Assembly: GCA_025808875.1 (NCBI GenBank)
Contig: CP075528.1
Span: 4,090,473 to 4,154,472 of the forward strand
Direction of reading: 5' to 3'
DNA from: Enhydrobacter sp.
GTDB taxonomy: Bacteria > Pseudomonadota > Alphaproteobacteria > Reyranellales > Reyranellaceae
DNA length: 64,000 nucleotides
Under the pieces are notes generated by a model. It saw nothing but the letters and a program-made list of their open reading frames with translations, did not search any database and had not been told where the DNA came from. Made by a program: the position numbers and the translations under genes. This document shows positions 31,930-41,432 of the stretch, piece after piece (within the stretch, counting starts at the first letter, position 1; each line of letters begins with the position of its first letter).

Positions 31930-32016
31930 GTCGTCCTGAGCCGGAGGCGAAGGACCTGGCGAAACGACCAACGATTCTGGTGCAGGCGTGAGATCCTTCG
32001 CTGCGCTCAGGATGAC
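31930..32016. repeat. Palindromic dispersed repeat (REP/BIME-like)
   Basis: An imperfect inverted repeat between two genes: 31930-31957 (GTCGTCCTGAGC...CGAAGGACCT) and 31991-32016, whose complement is GTCATCCTGAGC...CGAAGGATCT. The core CCTTCGCTGCGCTCAGG (31995-32011) recurs at 34467-34483. It can form a long stem and may act as an mRNA stabiliser or transcription end. Confidence 0.7.
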
Positions 32017-32030
32017 AGTGGAGAGTTCGG

Positions 32031-32660
32031 ATGACCTACACGCTCTATGGCCGCAACGGCTGGGGTTCGGCGCTCGTCGAGGCGCAGCTTGCCTGGTACG
32101 GCCTGCCCTTCGCCTTCGAGGCGGTCGGCGATCTCTTCAAGGAACCCGACGCACGCGCCAGGCTCGGGAAAGTGAACCCGCTCGCCCAGGTGCCGACCCT
32201 GGTCCTGCCCGACGGTGCGGTGATGAGCGAGAGTGCGGCGATCACCTTGCTGCTCGCCGACCTCACCGGCCAGGACTCGCTGGTGCCGGGACCGAACAGC
32301 AGGGAGCGGGCGACGTTCCTGCGCTGGCTGGTGTTCATGGTCGCCAACATCTATCCGACCTTCACCTATGCCGACGATCCCGCGCGCTTCGTGTCGGTCG
32401 CTGGCGCGCGCGATTCCTTCCGCGCCGCCGTCGACGGCTACGCCCAGCGCCTGTGGAAGCAGGTCGAGGGCGAGGCCGGCAGCCCGTGGTTCCTCGGCGA
32501 GCGCTTCTCGGCGCTCGACATCTACATCGGTGTCATGACGCGCTGGCGGCCCAAGCGCGGCTGGTTCGAGAGCGAGACGCCCAAGCTGTTCGCCATCGCG
32601 CGCAAGGCCGACCAGGTGCCCGAGCTCCAGGCAGTGTGGAAGAAGAACTTCCCGGCCTGA
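32031..32660 (+). CDS. Glutathione S-transferase-family protein
   Basis: A 209-residue protein with an N-terminal thioredoxin-like domain (MTYTLYGRNGWGSALVEAQL). The cis-proline loop is NPLAQVPTLVLPDGAVMSES, with the GSH gamma-Glu-binding ES pair, and a C-terminal helical domain has FLGERFSALDIYIGVMTRW. Cytosolic GSTs conjugate glutathione to electrophiles or act as peroxidases or isomerases. It is single, between a palindromic repeat and a convergent ACT-domain gene. Class unassigned. Confidence 0.88.
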   Translation: MTYTLYGRNGWGSALVEAQLAWYGLPFAFEAVGDLFKEPDARARLGKVNPLAQVPTLVLPDGAVMSESAAITLLLADLTGQDSLVPGPNSRERATFLRWLVFMVANIYPTFTYADDPARFVSVAGARDSFRAAVDGYAQRLWKQVEGEAGSPWFLGERFSALDIYIGVMTRWRPKRGWFESETPKLFAIARKADQVPELQAVWKKNFPA

Positions 32661-32689
32661 GCGCGGTGGGCTGGGGGCGCACCCCCGGC

Positions 32690-32959
32690 TCAGAACACGT
32701 GCCTGACACCCACCAATTGCCCGAGGCATTGGCCGACATGGTCGGCGGTGTCGGGCGCGAGGCCTTCGACCTCGATCTCGACCGAGAGCAGGTCGGCATC
32801 GGCCTGGGCGATGACGCGCGCCGGCACGAGGCCACGCTTGGCGATCAGCTCGAGCGCGCGCAGCAGGATGCCCGGCTCGGAATCGGCTTCGAAACAGTAG
32901 CGGACGGTGGAGGAATTACGCCTGAGAGCGAGGACGGCGGAAGAATTCACGGCGGACAT
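32690..32959 (-). CDS. Small ACT-domain protein
   Basis: An 89-residue protein. STVRYCFEADSEPGILLRAL begins a classic ACT beta-alpha-beta-beta-alpha-beta fold, and LLSVEIEVEGLAPDTADHVG is the second half, ending with VGVRHVF. Stand-alone ACT proteins bind amino acids and can act as regulatory subunits (as in small acetohydroxyacid synthase subunits). No partner enzyme is adjacent. The ATG at 32959 is preferred over the longer frame. Confidence 0.75.
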   Translation of the reverse strand: MSAVNSSAVLALRRNSSTVRYCFEADSEPGILLRALELIAKRGLVPARVIAQADADLLSVEIEVEGLAPDTADHVGQCLGQLVGVRHVF

Positions 32960-33141
32960 GGACGGACTCCCCTTGTGACGAACGAACGGCAACGCGCCGG
33001 TTTGCAGGGCAAACCGGGGTGCTAATTCGCGTCGCAATCCGCGCCACGGGGAGGTCCTTGCGGGCCATGCCTGAACTATAGCGCCAGAGCGCCGGCGCTT
33101 GCTAGGCTCCGGCCCACGACGTCCACGGGAAGGAAACAAAG

Positions 33142-33957
33142 ATGCGTTCGACGCCCATCTACGAGGTGCATGCCGTCAAATACGCCCATCTGCCGCGCAA
33201 GGGATGGGAAGTTCAGATCAATCCCGACCCGCACGACGCCGACTTCCCGATGGACTATTTCGTCTGGGTGGCGATCCCGCTCGACGAGAGCGGCAAGCGG
33301 GCGATCGGCGGCAAGCCGATCGTGATCGACACCGGCTTCAATGCCGAGGTCGGCAAGGGCCGCGGCCGCGAGGTCAAGACCAACCCGGCCGACCTCCTGA
33401 AGCATCTCGACATCGACGCCCGGGAGGTCGAGGACGTCATCGTCACCCACCTGCACTACGACCATATCGGCAACTGGGACCGCTTCCCCAAGGCGCGCTT
33501 CCACCTGCAGGACAAGGAGATGCAGTTCGCGACGGGCCGGCACATGTGCAAGGCGCCGTTCCGCCACGCCTACGAGTGCGAGGACATCGTCGGCATGGTG
33601 CGCGCGCTCTACGGCAACCGGGTCGTGTTCCACGACGGCGACGAGGAAATCGCGCCCGGCCTCTCGGTGCATCTCATCGGCGGCCACACCATGGGCATCC
33701 AGTCGGTGCGCGTGATGACCCGCAACGGCTGGCTGGTGCTGGCGTCGGACGCCTCGCACTATTTCTGGGGCATCAACAACGACAAGCTGTTCTCGATCGT
33801 CTTCTCGGTGGCCGACATGCTGGCGGGCTATGACAAGCTGAAGAAGCTCGCGGAGGGCCGGGTCGAGATGGTGATCCCCGGCCACGACGCCGAGGTCACC
33901 AAGCGCTACCCGCCGTCGAGGAAGGGGCTGGAGGGGATCTGCGTGCGGCTGGATTGA
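33142..33957 (+). CDS. Metallo-beta-lactamase-fold hydrolase, N-acyl homoserine lactonase-like
   Basis: A 271-residue protein with the zinc-binding HxHxDH motif in VIVTHLHYDHIGNWDRFP (about residues 102-119), a distal His in HLIGGHTMGIQSV and the bridging Asp in LVLASDASHYFW. Layout matches the AttM/AiiA lactonase group, which opens acyl-homoserine lactones. Other members hydrolyse lactones or glyoxalase substrates. The neighbours give no further clue. If active on signals it would quench quorum sensing, but this is inference. Confidence 0.85.
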   Translation: MRSTPIYEVHAVKYAHLPRKGWEVQINPDPHDADFPMDYFVWVAIPLDESGKRAIGGKPIVIDTGFNAEVGKGRGREVKTNPADLLKHLDIDAREVEDVIVTHLHYDHIGNWDRFPKARFHLQDKEMQFATGRHMCKAPFRHAYECEDIVGMVRALYGNRVVFHDGDEEIAPGLSVHLIGGHTMGIQSVRVMTRNGWLVLASDASHYFWGINNDKLFSIVFSVADMLAGYDKLKKLAEGRVEMVIPGHDAEVTKRYPPSRKGLEGICVRLD

Positions 33958-35184
33958 GACGAACGGCAGCTGGCGTCGCCACGGACCTATCGAACACCTC
34001 GCGGTTGGTTCACCGCCCTGGAAATTCGCGTGGAGAATCAAGGCCGCAAATCGACCCGGTAGACCAGATTCGATTCCGCGATCGCACCTGGCGTAGCGTG
34101 CGCGCATGTCGATCGCGTTCCACATCGCTCGCCCAAAGGGCCCACCGTCAAAAGCCCGTCTGATTCGCGTCATCCGCATGGTCAAGCAGCGCAAAATTTG
34201 TCGTGGAGAATCAAAGGGCGATTCGCGAATCGTTGACCAGATTGGAACGGCGCGTGCGACGCACGTAGGCTTGGGTCCATGTGTGCGCCTGTTTTCGATC
34301 CTGACTTCCCTTTACGTAAGGCCGGAGTCACTGCCGTTATCCGCCGTTTTCGTGAAACATCGCGAAAGCGGAAAACGAGACGGAAGTTCATTTGTTATCC
34401 GCCTTCCTCCCCCGTCTGCGGGGGAGGTGCTTGTCCCGAGGCGCAGCCGAGGGATCCGGATCAGACCCTTCGCTGCGCTCAGGGCAGGCGCCGACGGAGG
34501 GCTCATGAGGCACGTGACACCTGGCGGGCACCGACTTCGCGGACTCCGCGAAGGGGAGGAAAGCCTGACGCTGAGAGTCCCACGGTGCCTCCCGGCAACG
34601 AATTCACCCGACCACAAGATCTGGAATCGCGGATGTTTTCTTCTCGTTATTCTATTCGGAGGCCACAACATCATGAGCCCTTCGAGTCCCTGCCTCATCC
34701 TGAGGAGCGCGCCGAAGGCGTGCGTCTCGAAGGATGGCAACAGACACGGTGCTCGTTCCCACCAAAGGCGCGGAGCTTACTCCGCGCTGATCGAGACGCG
34801 GCCGGAGTTTACCCCGAGGGAACTCGAGGGGGCCGCTCCTCAGGGTGAGGTGTTTCTGTTTCCGCAGTTCCCGCAGTTTCCGCAGTGGGATGGCGCCGCA
34901 TTCGGGCGCGCTCGAACCGCCAGACGCACCAGCATCCGCTCACACAACATCTGGAGCCACGACCTTGTCGACCGTCACCTGTCTCCGTCAACCACCGTCA
35001 GGTTGTAACGATGTTGCGCGAGTCTTGTAGGTCGATCTGGCCGCGGGAGCCTGATCGGCGAACCGGATCCCGGTGTCGGAATCACGATCGTCGGCACTTC
35101 GAGAGAGGACTCGGACAGGGCGCCGGGTTCCCGGAACGCTCCGATGGCCTCTCCCGTCCGGCAGAAGAGGCCGCTGTCGAGCTG
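33958..35184. repeat. 1.2-kb gene-free stretch rich in palindromes and short repeats
   Basis: No convincing gene. Contents: a degenerate direct repeat with period 173 bp (CGTGGAGAATCAA at 34029 and 34202; GACCAGATT 33 bp further in both copies, at 34062 and 34235); a hairpin at 34406-34427; the dispersed core CCTTCGCTGCGCTCAGG at 34467; a long inverted repeat 34693-34708 / 34835-34850 (15 of 16 positions); and three tandem nonamers at 34859-34885 (TTTCCGCAG, TTCCCGCAG, TTTCCGCAG). Confidence 0.65.
34406..34427. repeat. GC-rich hairpin (REP-like)
   Basis: CCTCCCCCG and CGGGGGAGG form nine perfect pairs around a four-base loop (TCTG). There is no T-run, so it is not a standard terminator. Similar 'CCTCCCCC...GGGGGAGG' units are dispersed elements in related genomes. 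Confidence 0.6.
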
Positions 35185-36756
35185 CTATTTCTTCTCGATG
35201 TTCCACAGCGCCAGCGACGGCGTGTGCAGGATGCCCGTGATGTTGGTGCGCAGCGCGGTCGCCGTGGTGAACTGGCCGAGCGGCACGTGCGTGGGATAGT
35301 CGAGCACGCGCAACTGCACCTGCTCGGCGATCGCCTTCTGCTTGGCGAGGTCGGTCTCGTTGGCGAAGGCGTCGCGCAGCTTCTCGAGCTCGGCATCGCA
35401 CGGCCAGCCGAACGTCCCCTTGTCGCACGAGGCATTGAGGAAGGCGGCCGTCACCGGATTGAGCACGTCGGTGGCGCCCCACGAGGTGAAATAGGCGCCC
35501 CAGCCGCCGGCATTGGGCGGGTCCTTCTTGGCGCGGCGCGACACCAGGGTCTGCCAGTCCATCGCCTGCAGGTCGATCTTGAGCCCGGCGCGCTCGAGCT
35601 GCGCCTTGCCGACGGTGGCGAGGTTGTTGTGGTTCGCCGTGTCGGTCTGGTGCAGGAACACCACCGGCGTGCCGTCGTAGCCCGCCTCGGCGAGCAGCGC
35701 CTTGGCCTTGGCGACGTTGCCGGCGATCTTGTCCTCCCAGCCCTTGGTCGATTCGAGCGGCGAACCGCAGGGGAACAGCGACTTGCATTCCTTGTAGTAC
35801 TGCGGGTTGCCGATATTGGCCTCGAGGAATTCCTTCTGCGACAGCGCGTAGAGCACCGCCTGCCGGACCTTCACGTTGTCGAACGGCTTGTGCAGCACGT
35901 TGAAGCGCATGGCGTACTGCCGGCCGGCGAGGTTGGTGACGAAGGTCTTGAGGTTCTTGTCCTTGGCGATCAGCGGCAGCAGGTCGGGCGGCACGATCTC
36001 GACCATGTCGATCTCGCCGTTGATCAGCGCGTTCACCTGGGTCTGGATGTCGGGCATCACCAGCCATTCGACGCGATCGACCTTGGCGACCTTGCCGCCG
36101 CTCAGGCCCGAGGCGGGCTCGGAACGCGGCTTGTACCTGGGGTTCCTGAGATAGACCGCCTTCTCGCCGGCCCGCCATTCGTCCTTCTTGAAAATGAAGG
36201 GGCCAGAGCCGGTGGCGTCGGTGATCTGGCTGTTGGGGCTGGTCTCGGCGACGGCCTTGGGCATCATGAAGGGCGCGTTCGAGCCCGACTTGGCGAGCGA
36301 CATCAGCACCAGGCCGTAGGGCTGCTTCAGCACCATCTTGATGGTCTTGGCGTCGGGCGCGCTGAGCTCGGCGACCACCGACATCAGCTTCTGGCCGACC
36401 GAGTCCTTGGCGCCCCAGCGCTTCAGCGAGGCGACGCAATCCTCGGCGGTGACGGGCTTGCCGTCGTGCCATTCCAGACCGTCGCGCAGGGTGAAGGTCC
36501 AGGTGAGCTTGTCGGCGGAGAGGTCGTACTTGTCGACCATCTGCGGCTTGACCTCGAGCTTCTCGTCCCAGGCGAACAGCGTGTCGTAGACCATGTAGCC
36601 GTGGTGGGTGGAGATCAGCGCCGTGGTCCACACCGGGTCGATGATCTTGAGGTCGGAATGCAGCGCCACCTTGAGCACGTTCTGCGCGTATGCGGGTGCA
36701 GCGAAGGCCACGGCGAGGCCCATCGCACACGCCAGACGACGACCGATCGTCAGCAT
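35185..36756 (-). CDS. ABC transporter substrate-binding protein, peptide/nickel type (SBP family 5)
   Basis: A 523-residue periplasmic binding protein. It has a signal peptide (LACAMGLAVAFAAPAYAQ, cleavage after AYA), then the family-5 start VLKVALHSDLKIIDPVWTT, the conserved LTWTFTLRDGLEWHDGKPVTA (about residues 85-105) and the C-terminal FTTATALRTNITGIL. It captures oligopeptides or similar solutes for an ABC importer. No permease or ATPase gene is adjacent within the window, so it is an orphan binding protein here. The first gene-free repeat stretch lies beyond its 3' end. Confidence 0.92.
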   Translation of the reverse strand: MLTIGRRLACAMGLAVAFAAPAYAQNVLKVALHSDLKIIDPVWTTALISTHHGYMVYDTLFAWDEKLEVKPQMVDKYDLSADKLTWTFTLRDGLEWHDGKPVTAEDCVASLKRWGAKDSVGQKLMSVVAELSAPDAKTIKMVLKQPYGLVLMSLAKSGSNAPFMMPKAVAETSPNSQITDATGSGPFIFKKDEWRAGEKAVYLRNPRYKPRSEPASGLSGGKVAKVDRVEWLVMPDIQTQVNALINGEIDMVEIVPPDLLPLIAKDKNLKTFVTNLAGRQYAMRFNVLHKPFDNVKVRQAVLYALSQKEFLEANIGNPQYYKECKSLFPCGSPLESTKGWEDKIAGNVAKAKALLAEAGYDGTPVVFLHQTDTANHNNLATVGKAQLERAGLKIDLQAMDWQTLVSRRAKKDPPNAGGWGAYFTSWGATDVLNPVTAAFLNASCDKGTFGWPCDAELEKLRDAFANETDLAKQKAIAEQVQLRVLDYPTHVPLGQFTTATALRTNITGILHTPSLALWNIEKK

Positions 36757-36808
36757 GGAAAACTCCTTCTCTTTTCTGTGGCCAGCTTAGGGCGCTCGAT
36801 CGCCCCCG

Positions 36809-37993
36809 TCAGTCCCCTTGTGCGACGCCCAGGAGTGCCTTCCAGTCGGTCAACTTCACCCGAGGCCGGCCCAATTCCTGACCAGCGGCGATCTCGGCCT
36901 TGTCGATCCTGTGCCAGCCGGCGAGGTCGACCGAGGGCGGCATCGGATCGGGCCCGCTCTTGGGATCGCGCTGCTCGAGCCAGGCCAGCACTTCCCTGGC
37001 CACGGCGTGCGCCTCACCGCGGTTGGTCGGGATGGTGCCGGTCGGTCCGCGTCGCGCCCAGCCGACGGCAAAGACGTTGTCGCCCCGAGGATAGGGTTCG
37101 CCCGCATAGCCGATGCAGGTGATCACCAGATCGGCGGGCAGTTTGCCGCCGCTGAGTTCGATTTCCCCGGTCTTGATCACCTTGGGCGTGGCGTTGAACA
37201 CGAAATGCACCGTGACCGGCTTGGCTCCGGCCTCGTTGGTCGAGAAGCCCTTCAGGATCTCGATGTTCTTGGTCTTGCGCAGCCGCTCGGGCGTCGGATC
37301 GCCGGCGGGCGCCTGCACCTCGAGCGCCTTGGCATCGCTCACCGCGACGGCGCGGGCGAGCCGACCCATCTCAGCCAGCTCGTTGTTGGTGAAAGACGCA
37401 TGCTCGGGACCGCGTCGGCCGATCACGTAGATGTCCTTGAGCGGCGCCTTGGCGATCGCTTCGCCGGCTTCAGGCACGATGTCGCTTCTGGCCATCTCGT
37501 CGACGCTCTTGGCCAGCACACGGGTGACGTCGATCGCCACGTTGCCGTTGCCGATCACGGCCACGGATTTCACCCGCGACAGGTCGGGTCCTTCGCGGCA
37601 ATCGGGATGGCCGTTGAACCACCCGACGAAGCGCCACGAGCCCCAGACATGCGGCAGATCCTCGCCCGGAACGCCGAGCCTGCGGTCGACCGTCATGCCG
37701 GTGGCGACGATCACCGCGTCGTAGCCCTCGCGCAGCGCGTCCCAGGAGAGGTCGCGGCCGATCTCGACATTGCCAGCGAAGCGCACGTCGGGCTGGCCGA
37801 GCAGTTTCTCGAACTGCCGCACGACCGCCTTGGTTCCCTGGTGATCGGGCGCCACGCCGGCGCGGACGAGGCCGAAGGGAGTCGGCAGGCGGTCGACAAG
37901 GTCGATGCGCAAGTCCGGTCTTGCGCGTAGAAGCCCATCGGCGGCGTAGAAGCCGGAGGGGCCGGCTCCCACGATGGCGACCCGGTACGTCAT
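36809..37993 (-). CDS. FAD-dependent ferredoxin-NADP+ reductase, adrenodoxin-reductase type
   Basis: A 394-residue flavoprotein. It begins with YRVAIVGAGPSGFYAADGLL (FAD-binding GxGxxG), has FGLVRAGVAPDHQGTK (family signature, about residues 40-55), the NADP-binding VAVIGNGNVAIDVTRVLAK (about 144-162) and the C-terminal FAVGWARRGPTGTIPTNR. Reactions: electron transfer between NADPH and ferredoxin-type proteins, for example for P450s. It is about 50 residues shorter than the mycobacterial FprA group at the C-terminus. It is divergent from queF with only about 46 bp in between. Confidence 0.9.
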   Translation of the reverse strand: MTYRVAIVGAGPSGFYAADGLLRARPDLRIDLVDRLPTPFGLVRAGVAPDHQGTKAVVRQFEKLLGQPDVRFAGNVEIGRDLSWDALREGYDAVIVATGMTVDRRLGVPGEDLPHVWGSWRFVGWFNGHPDCREGPDLSRVKSVAVIGNGNVAIDVTRVLAKSVDEMARSDIVPEAGEAIAKAPLKDIYVIGRRGPEHASFTNNELAEMGRLARAVAVSDAKALEVQAPAGDPTPERLRKTKNIEILKGFSTNEAGAKPVTVHFVFNATPKVIKTGEIELSGGKLPADLVITCIGYAGEPYPRGDNVFAVGWARRGPTGTIPTNRGEAHAVAREVLAWLEQRDPKSGPDPMPPSVDLAGWHRIDKAEIAAGQELGRPRVKLTDWKALLGVAQGD

Positions 37994-38039
37994 GGTGGCC
38001 GCTTAGCATATGATGGCCGGCGATTTGAAGGTGCGAGCG

Positions 38040-38501
38040 ATGGCGAAGAAGTACGGACATCTGACGCAACTGGGACGGCCGGCGGCGCTGCCCGAATCGC
38101 CCGAGAAGGCACGACTGGAGACGGTACCCAATCCCGATCCTCGCGCGTTGTACCTGGTGCGCTTCACGGCCCCCGAATTCACCACGCTCTGCCCGATGAC
38201 CGGTCAACCCGACTTCGCCCATCTCGTCGTCGACTACGTACCGCGCGCGAAGCTGGTCGAGAGCAAGTCGCTGAAGCTCTATCTCGGCAGCTTCCGCAAC
38301 GCCGCGGGCTTTCACGAGGAGACGACGCTCGGGATCGGCCAGCGACTGGCGAGGGAGCTGTCGCCGAGGTGGCTGCGCGTCGGCGGCTACTGGTATCCGC
38401 GCGGCGGCATGCCGATCGACGTGTTCTGGCAGACCGGCGCGCCGCCGCGGGGGCTGTGGCTGCCTGACCAGGGTGTCGCTGCCTATCGTGGCCGCGGATG
38501 A
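38040..38501 (+). CDS. queF: NADPH-dependent 7-cyano-7-deazaguanine reductase QueF
   Basis: A 153-residue type I QueF. The catalytic Cys is in [18 protein letters not shown], the substrate-binding [15 protein letters not shown] follows, and then the Glu of [10 protein letters not shown]. It reduces preQ0 to preQ1 in the cytoplasm, the last small-molecule step of queuosine biosynthesis before tRNA insertion. The ATG at 38040 ([12 protein letters not shown], the usual family start) is chosen over one at 38010. The stop overlaps queG by 4 bp (ATGA), so both steps of the pathway are co-expressed. Confidence 0.95.
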   Translation: MAKKYGHLTQLGRPAALPESPEKARLETVPNPDPRALYLVRFTAPEFTTLCPMTGQPDFAHLVVDYVPRAKLVESKSLKLYLGSFRNAAGFHEETTLGIGQRLARELSPRWLRVGGYWYPRGGMPIDVFWQTGAPPRGLWLPDQGVAAYRGRG

Positions 38502-39577
38502 GCCGCAAGCCGCCCGTTCCCAAGCGGCCGCCGCGTCCGGCGACCCCGGCCGAATTGCGCGAGGCGATCCGCGACGAGGCGCTGCGGCTCGGCTTCGACG
38601 CCGTCGGCTTCGCGGCCGCCGGCGTCGCCGGCGAGGAGCGGCTCAGGCGCTTGCGCGAGTTCCTCGACGCGGGTTGGCACGGCGACATGGGCTGGCTCGC
38701 CGAGCAGGACGAGCGGCGGGCCGATCCGCGGCATCTGTGGCGCGACGCCAGGACGGTGGTGTCGCTGGCGCTCAACTATGCGCCGGCGCACGATCCCCTG
38801 GCGGTTTTGGCGCAACGCGACCGCGCCGCCATCTCGGTCTACGCCCAGGGCCGCGACTACCACGACGTCATGAAGACCCGCCTGAAGGCGCTGGGCCGCT
38901 TCATCTGGGACACCTACCGCCATCAGCTCAAGGTCTTCGTCGACACCGCGCCGCTGATGGAGAAGCCGCTGGCGCGAGCCGCCGGCCTCGGCTGGCAGGG
39001 CAAGCACACCAACCTGGTGTCGCGGCAGTTCGGCTCGTGGCTGTTCCTGGGCGAGATCCTGCTCTCGGTCGAGCTGCCGTCCGACACGCCGGAGGACGAT
39101 CATTGCGGCCAGTGCCGGGCCTGCCTCGATGTCTGCCCGACACAGGCCTTCCCCGCGCCCTATCGGCTCGAGGCGCGGCGCTGCATCTCCTACCTGACGA
39201 TCGAGCACGAGGGCCCGGTCGATCCTGAGCTCCGGCCGCTGATCGGCAACCGCATCTATGGCTGCGACGACTGCCTCGCCGTCTGCCCGTGGAACAAGTT
39301 CGCGCGACAGGCGCGCGACACGAGGCTGGTGCCGCAGCCGGCCCCCGACGCCCCCGCCCTCGCCGAGCTCGCCATGCTCGACGGCGCAGGCTTCAGAAGG
39401 CGCTTCGCCGGCAGCGCCGTCAAACGCATCGGCCGCGACCGCTTCGTGCGCAACGTCGCCTATGCGCTGGGCAACAGCGGCAGCCGCGATGCCGTGCCGG
39501 CCCTGCGCAAGCTCGCCACGGATCCCTCGGCACTGGTGCGCGACGCCGCCGAATGGGCGCTCAGCGCCGTTCCTTGA
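38498..39577 (+). CDS. queG: Epoxyqueuosine reductase QueG
   Basis: A 359-residue iron-sulfur/cobalamin enzyme. The N-terminal B12-binding domain includes [20 protein letters not shown]. Two [4Fe-4S] motifs are visible, [17 protein letters not shown] (about residues 204-220) and [14 protein letters not shown] (about 248-261), and a HEAT-like C-terminus [20 protein letters not shown] follows. It reduces epoxyqueuosine to queuosine on tRNA. It overlaps queF by 4 bp and converges on tadA with a 17-bp overlap. Confidence 0.95.
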   Translation: MSRKPPVPKRPPRPATPAELREAIRDEALRLGFDAVGFAAAGVAGEERLRRLREFLDAGWHGDMGWLAEQDERRADPRHLWRDARTVVSLALNYAPAHDPLAVLAQRDRAAISVYAQGRDYHDVMKTRLKALGRFIWDTYRHQLKVFVDTAPLMEKPLARAAGLGWQGKHTNLVSRQFGSWLFLGEILLSVELPSDTPEDDHCGQCRACLDVCPTQAFPAPYRLEARRCISYLTIEHEGPVDPELRPLIGNRIYGCDDCLAVCPWNKFARQARDTRLVPQPAPDAPALAELAMLDGAGFRRRFAGSAVKRIGRDRFVRNVAYALGNSGSRDAVPALRKLATDPSALVRDAAEWALSAVP

Positions 39578-40010
39578 AGAAGGCGCGCAGCAGTTCGGCC
39601 GCCTCGCGTTCGCCGATGCCGGGATAGACCTCCGGCCGGTGATGGCAGGTCGGCTGGTCGAAGAGGCGCGGGCCGTGCTCGACGCCGCCGCCCTTGGGGT
39701 CGGATGCGCCGTAGTAGACGCGGCGCAGGCGGGCGAAGGAAATGGCGGCGGCGCACATCGGGCAGGGTTCGAGCGTGACATGGAGGTCGCAGTCGACCAG
39801 CCGCGGCGCGCCGAGCTTCGTCGCTGCCGCGCGGATCGCCAGCAGCTCGGCATGGGCGGTCGGATCGCGGTCGGCCTCGGTGCGGTTGCCGGCCTCGGCC
39901 AGCACCGCGCCGTCGGGACCGACGATCACGGCGCCGATCGGCACCTCGCCGCGCCGCGCCGCCTCACGCGCCTGCTCGAGTGCCCGTTCCATGGGGGACG
40001 CTGTTGCCAT
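39561..40010 (-). CDS. tadA: tRNA-specific adenosine deaminase TadA
   Basis: A 149-residue cytidine-deaminase-fold protein. The zinc ligand and catalytic Glu are in [10 protein letters not shown] (HAE), the other two ligands in [11 protein letters not shown] (PCxxC), and the tRNA-binding tail is near the C-terminus ([17 protein letters not shown]). It converts A34 to inosine in tRNA-Arg(ACG), which is essential in most bacteria. The start is ATG at 40010; the longer frame is ignored. It overlaps the 3' end of queG and is divergent from dps. Confidence 0.95.
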   Translation of the reverse strand: MATASPMERALEQAREAARRGEVPIGAVIVGPDGAVLAEAGNRTEADRDPTAHAELLAIRAAATKLGAPRLVDCDLHVTLEPCPMCAAAISFARLRRVYYGASDPKGGGVEHGPRLFDQPTCHHRPEVYPGIGEREAAELLRAFFKERR

Positions 40011-40058
40011 CGCCCGCGACTCCTCCCATATCTGTCGATAGTTGAGCAACCGAGAGGT

Positions 40059-40568
40059 ATGACCGTGAAAGCTGCGAGAACGGCGGCGAAGAGCCAGCCC
40101 TATGCCATCGACATCGGCATCGACGCCAAGCGTCGCAAGGATATCGCCGCGGGTCTCTCCCACCTGCTGGCCGACACCTACACGCTCTACCTCAAGACGC
40201 ACAACTACCACTGGAACGTCACGGGGCCGATGTTCAATACGCTGCACCTGATGTTCGAGACCCAGTACACCGAGCTCGCCACCGCCGTGGACCTGATCGC
40301 CGAGCGCATTCGCGCGCTGGGCTATCCGGCGCCGGGCAGCTATGGCCAGTATTCGAAGCTCTCGGTCATCGAGGAGACCGACGGCGTGCCGGCGGCCGAG
40401 GACATGATCGCCGACCTGGTGAAGGGCCAGGAAGCCGTCGTGCGCACCGCCCGCAAGGTGTTCCCCACCGCCGAGAAGGCCGGCGACGAGGCAACCACGG
40501 ATCTGCTCACCCAGCGCATGAACGTGCACGAGAAGACCGCCTGGATGCTGCGCGCACTGCTCGAATAG
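40059..40568 (+). CDS. dps: Dps-family DNA-binding/ferritin-like protein
   Basis: A 169-residue protein with the Dps four-helix core. [20 protein letters not shown] (about residues 48-67) and [20 protein letters not shown] (about 68-87) contain the ferroxidase His, Asp and Glu ligands at the dimer interface. A basic N-terminal tail ([14 protein letters not shown]) can contact DNA. Dps forms 12-mers that store iron, use H2O2 and protect DNA in starvation. The ATG at 40059 has GAGAGG in front. It starts 48 bp from tadA and reads away from it. Confidence 0.93.
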   Translation: MTVKAARTAAKSQPYAIDIGIDAKRRKDIAAGLSHLLADTYTLYLKTHNYHWNVTGPMFNTLHLMFETQYTELATAVDLIAERIRALGYPAPGSYGQYSKLSVIEETDGVPAAEDMIADLVKGQEAVVRTARKVFPTAEKAGDEATTDLLTQRMNVHEKTAWMLRALLE

Positions 40569-40577
40569 TCCTCCGTT

Positions 40578-40679
40578 TCACTCCATCCGCCATTTGCGGC
40601 GCAGGGCGCGCGCCCGGGCGGCGAGCGGCGGGCAGGCGGCTCCGGCCTGCTTGCGGATGTCGGGCTGGTCGGCGGCCAT
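40578..40679 (-). CDS. 33-residue Ala/Arg-rich frame (hypothetical)
   Basis: An ATG-started frame (MAADQPDIRKQAGAACPP...ALRRKWRME) between two plus-strand genes. It has the flavour of a small basic protein but no clear ribosome site. It may be non-coding. Confidence 0.2.
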   Translation of the reverse strand: MAADQPDIRKQAGAACPPLAARARALRRKWRME

Positions 40680-40715
40680 GTGGCCCTTTGTGGTACAAGC
40701 GCGTATCCTGCGCTC

Positions 40716-41432
40716 ATGCCCCGCCCCCTGATCGGAGTGACGCTGGATGTGGAGAAGCCCGGCGGCTACTCGAAGTTTCCCTGGTACGCGCTGCGCCAGA
40801 ACTATCTCGACGCCATCGACCGGGCGGGCGGGCTCGCGGTCGCCCTGCCGCACGAGCCCGACCGCGTCGGCGACTATCTCGAGCGCATCGACGCGCTGGT
40901 CGTGACCGGCGGCGCCTTCGACGTCGACCCGTCCTACTACGACGGCGGTGCGCGACACGCCACCGTGGTCACCAAGGATCGCCGCACCGCCTTCGAGTTC
41001 GCCGTCACGCGCGGTGCGCTCGAGCGCGACCTGCCGGTGCTCGGCATCTGCGGCGGCCAGCAGCTGCTGCATGTCGTGCTGGGCGGCAGGCTGATCCAGC
41101 ACATCCCCGACGCGGTGGCCGACGCGCTGGCCCACGAGCAGTCCAACCCGCGCGACCAGCCCGGCCACACGGTGGCGATCGCCAAGGGCACGCAGCTCCA
41201 TCGCATCGTCGGCGCCGACGAACTGCCCGTGAACAGCGCCCACCACCAGGCTGCGGCCGACGAGCCCGACGGCGTGATCGTCAACGCCACGGCCGCCGAC
41301 GGCGTGATCGAGGGCATCGAGGCACCGCGCTATCGCTTCTGCATCGGCGTGCAGTGGCATCCCGAGTTCCTGATCTCCGAGGGCGACACCCGCCTCTTCA
41401 AGGCCTTCCTGGGCGCCGCTTCCGCCAAATGA
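40716..41432 (+). CDS. Gamma-glutamyl-GABA hydrolase-family protein (class I glutamine amidotransferase-like)
   Basis: A 238-residue C26-type peptidase. The nucleophile Cys is in LGICGGQQLLHVVLGG (about residues 108-123), and the His-Glu pair in VQWHPEFLIS (about 221-230). PuuD, the best-known member, releases GABA from gamma-glutamyl-GABA in putrescine catabolism; others hydrolyse gamma-glutamyl amides. The ATG at 40716 is preferred. Its stop overlaps the next gene by 4 bp, joining it to an RNA-modification operon, so the pairing may be only positional. Confidence 0.9.
   Translation: MPRPLIGVTLDVEKPGGYSKFPWYALRQNYLDAIDRAGGLAVALPHEPDRVGDYLERIDALVVTGGAFDVDPSYYDGGARHATVVTKDRRTAFEFAVTRGALERDLPVLGICGGQQLLHVVLGGRLIQHIPDAVADALAHEQSNPRDQPGHTVAIAKGTQLHRIVGADELPVNSAHHQAAADEPDGVIVNATAADGVIEGIEAPRYRFCIGVQWHPEFLISEGDTRLFKAFLGAASAK

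Noticed and set aside
34106-35008. 300-codon plus-strand ORF in the repeat region
   Set aside because: It translates palindromic repeats and low-complexity DNA; no family motif or ribosome site.
39258-40568. 436-codon frame containing dps
   Set aside because: The N-terminal 270 codons read through queG and tadA in other frames; dps starts at 40059.
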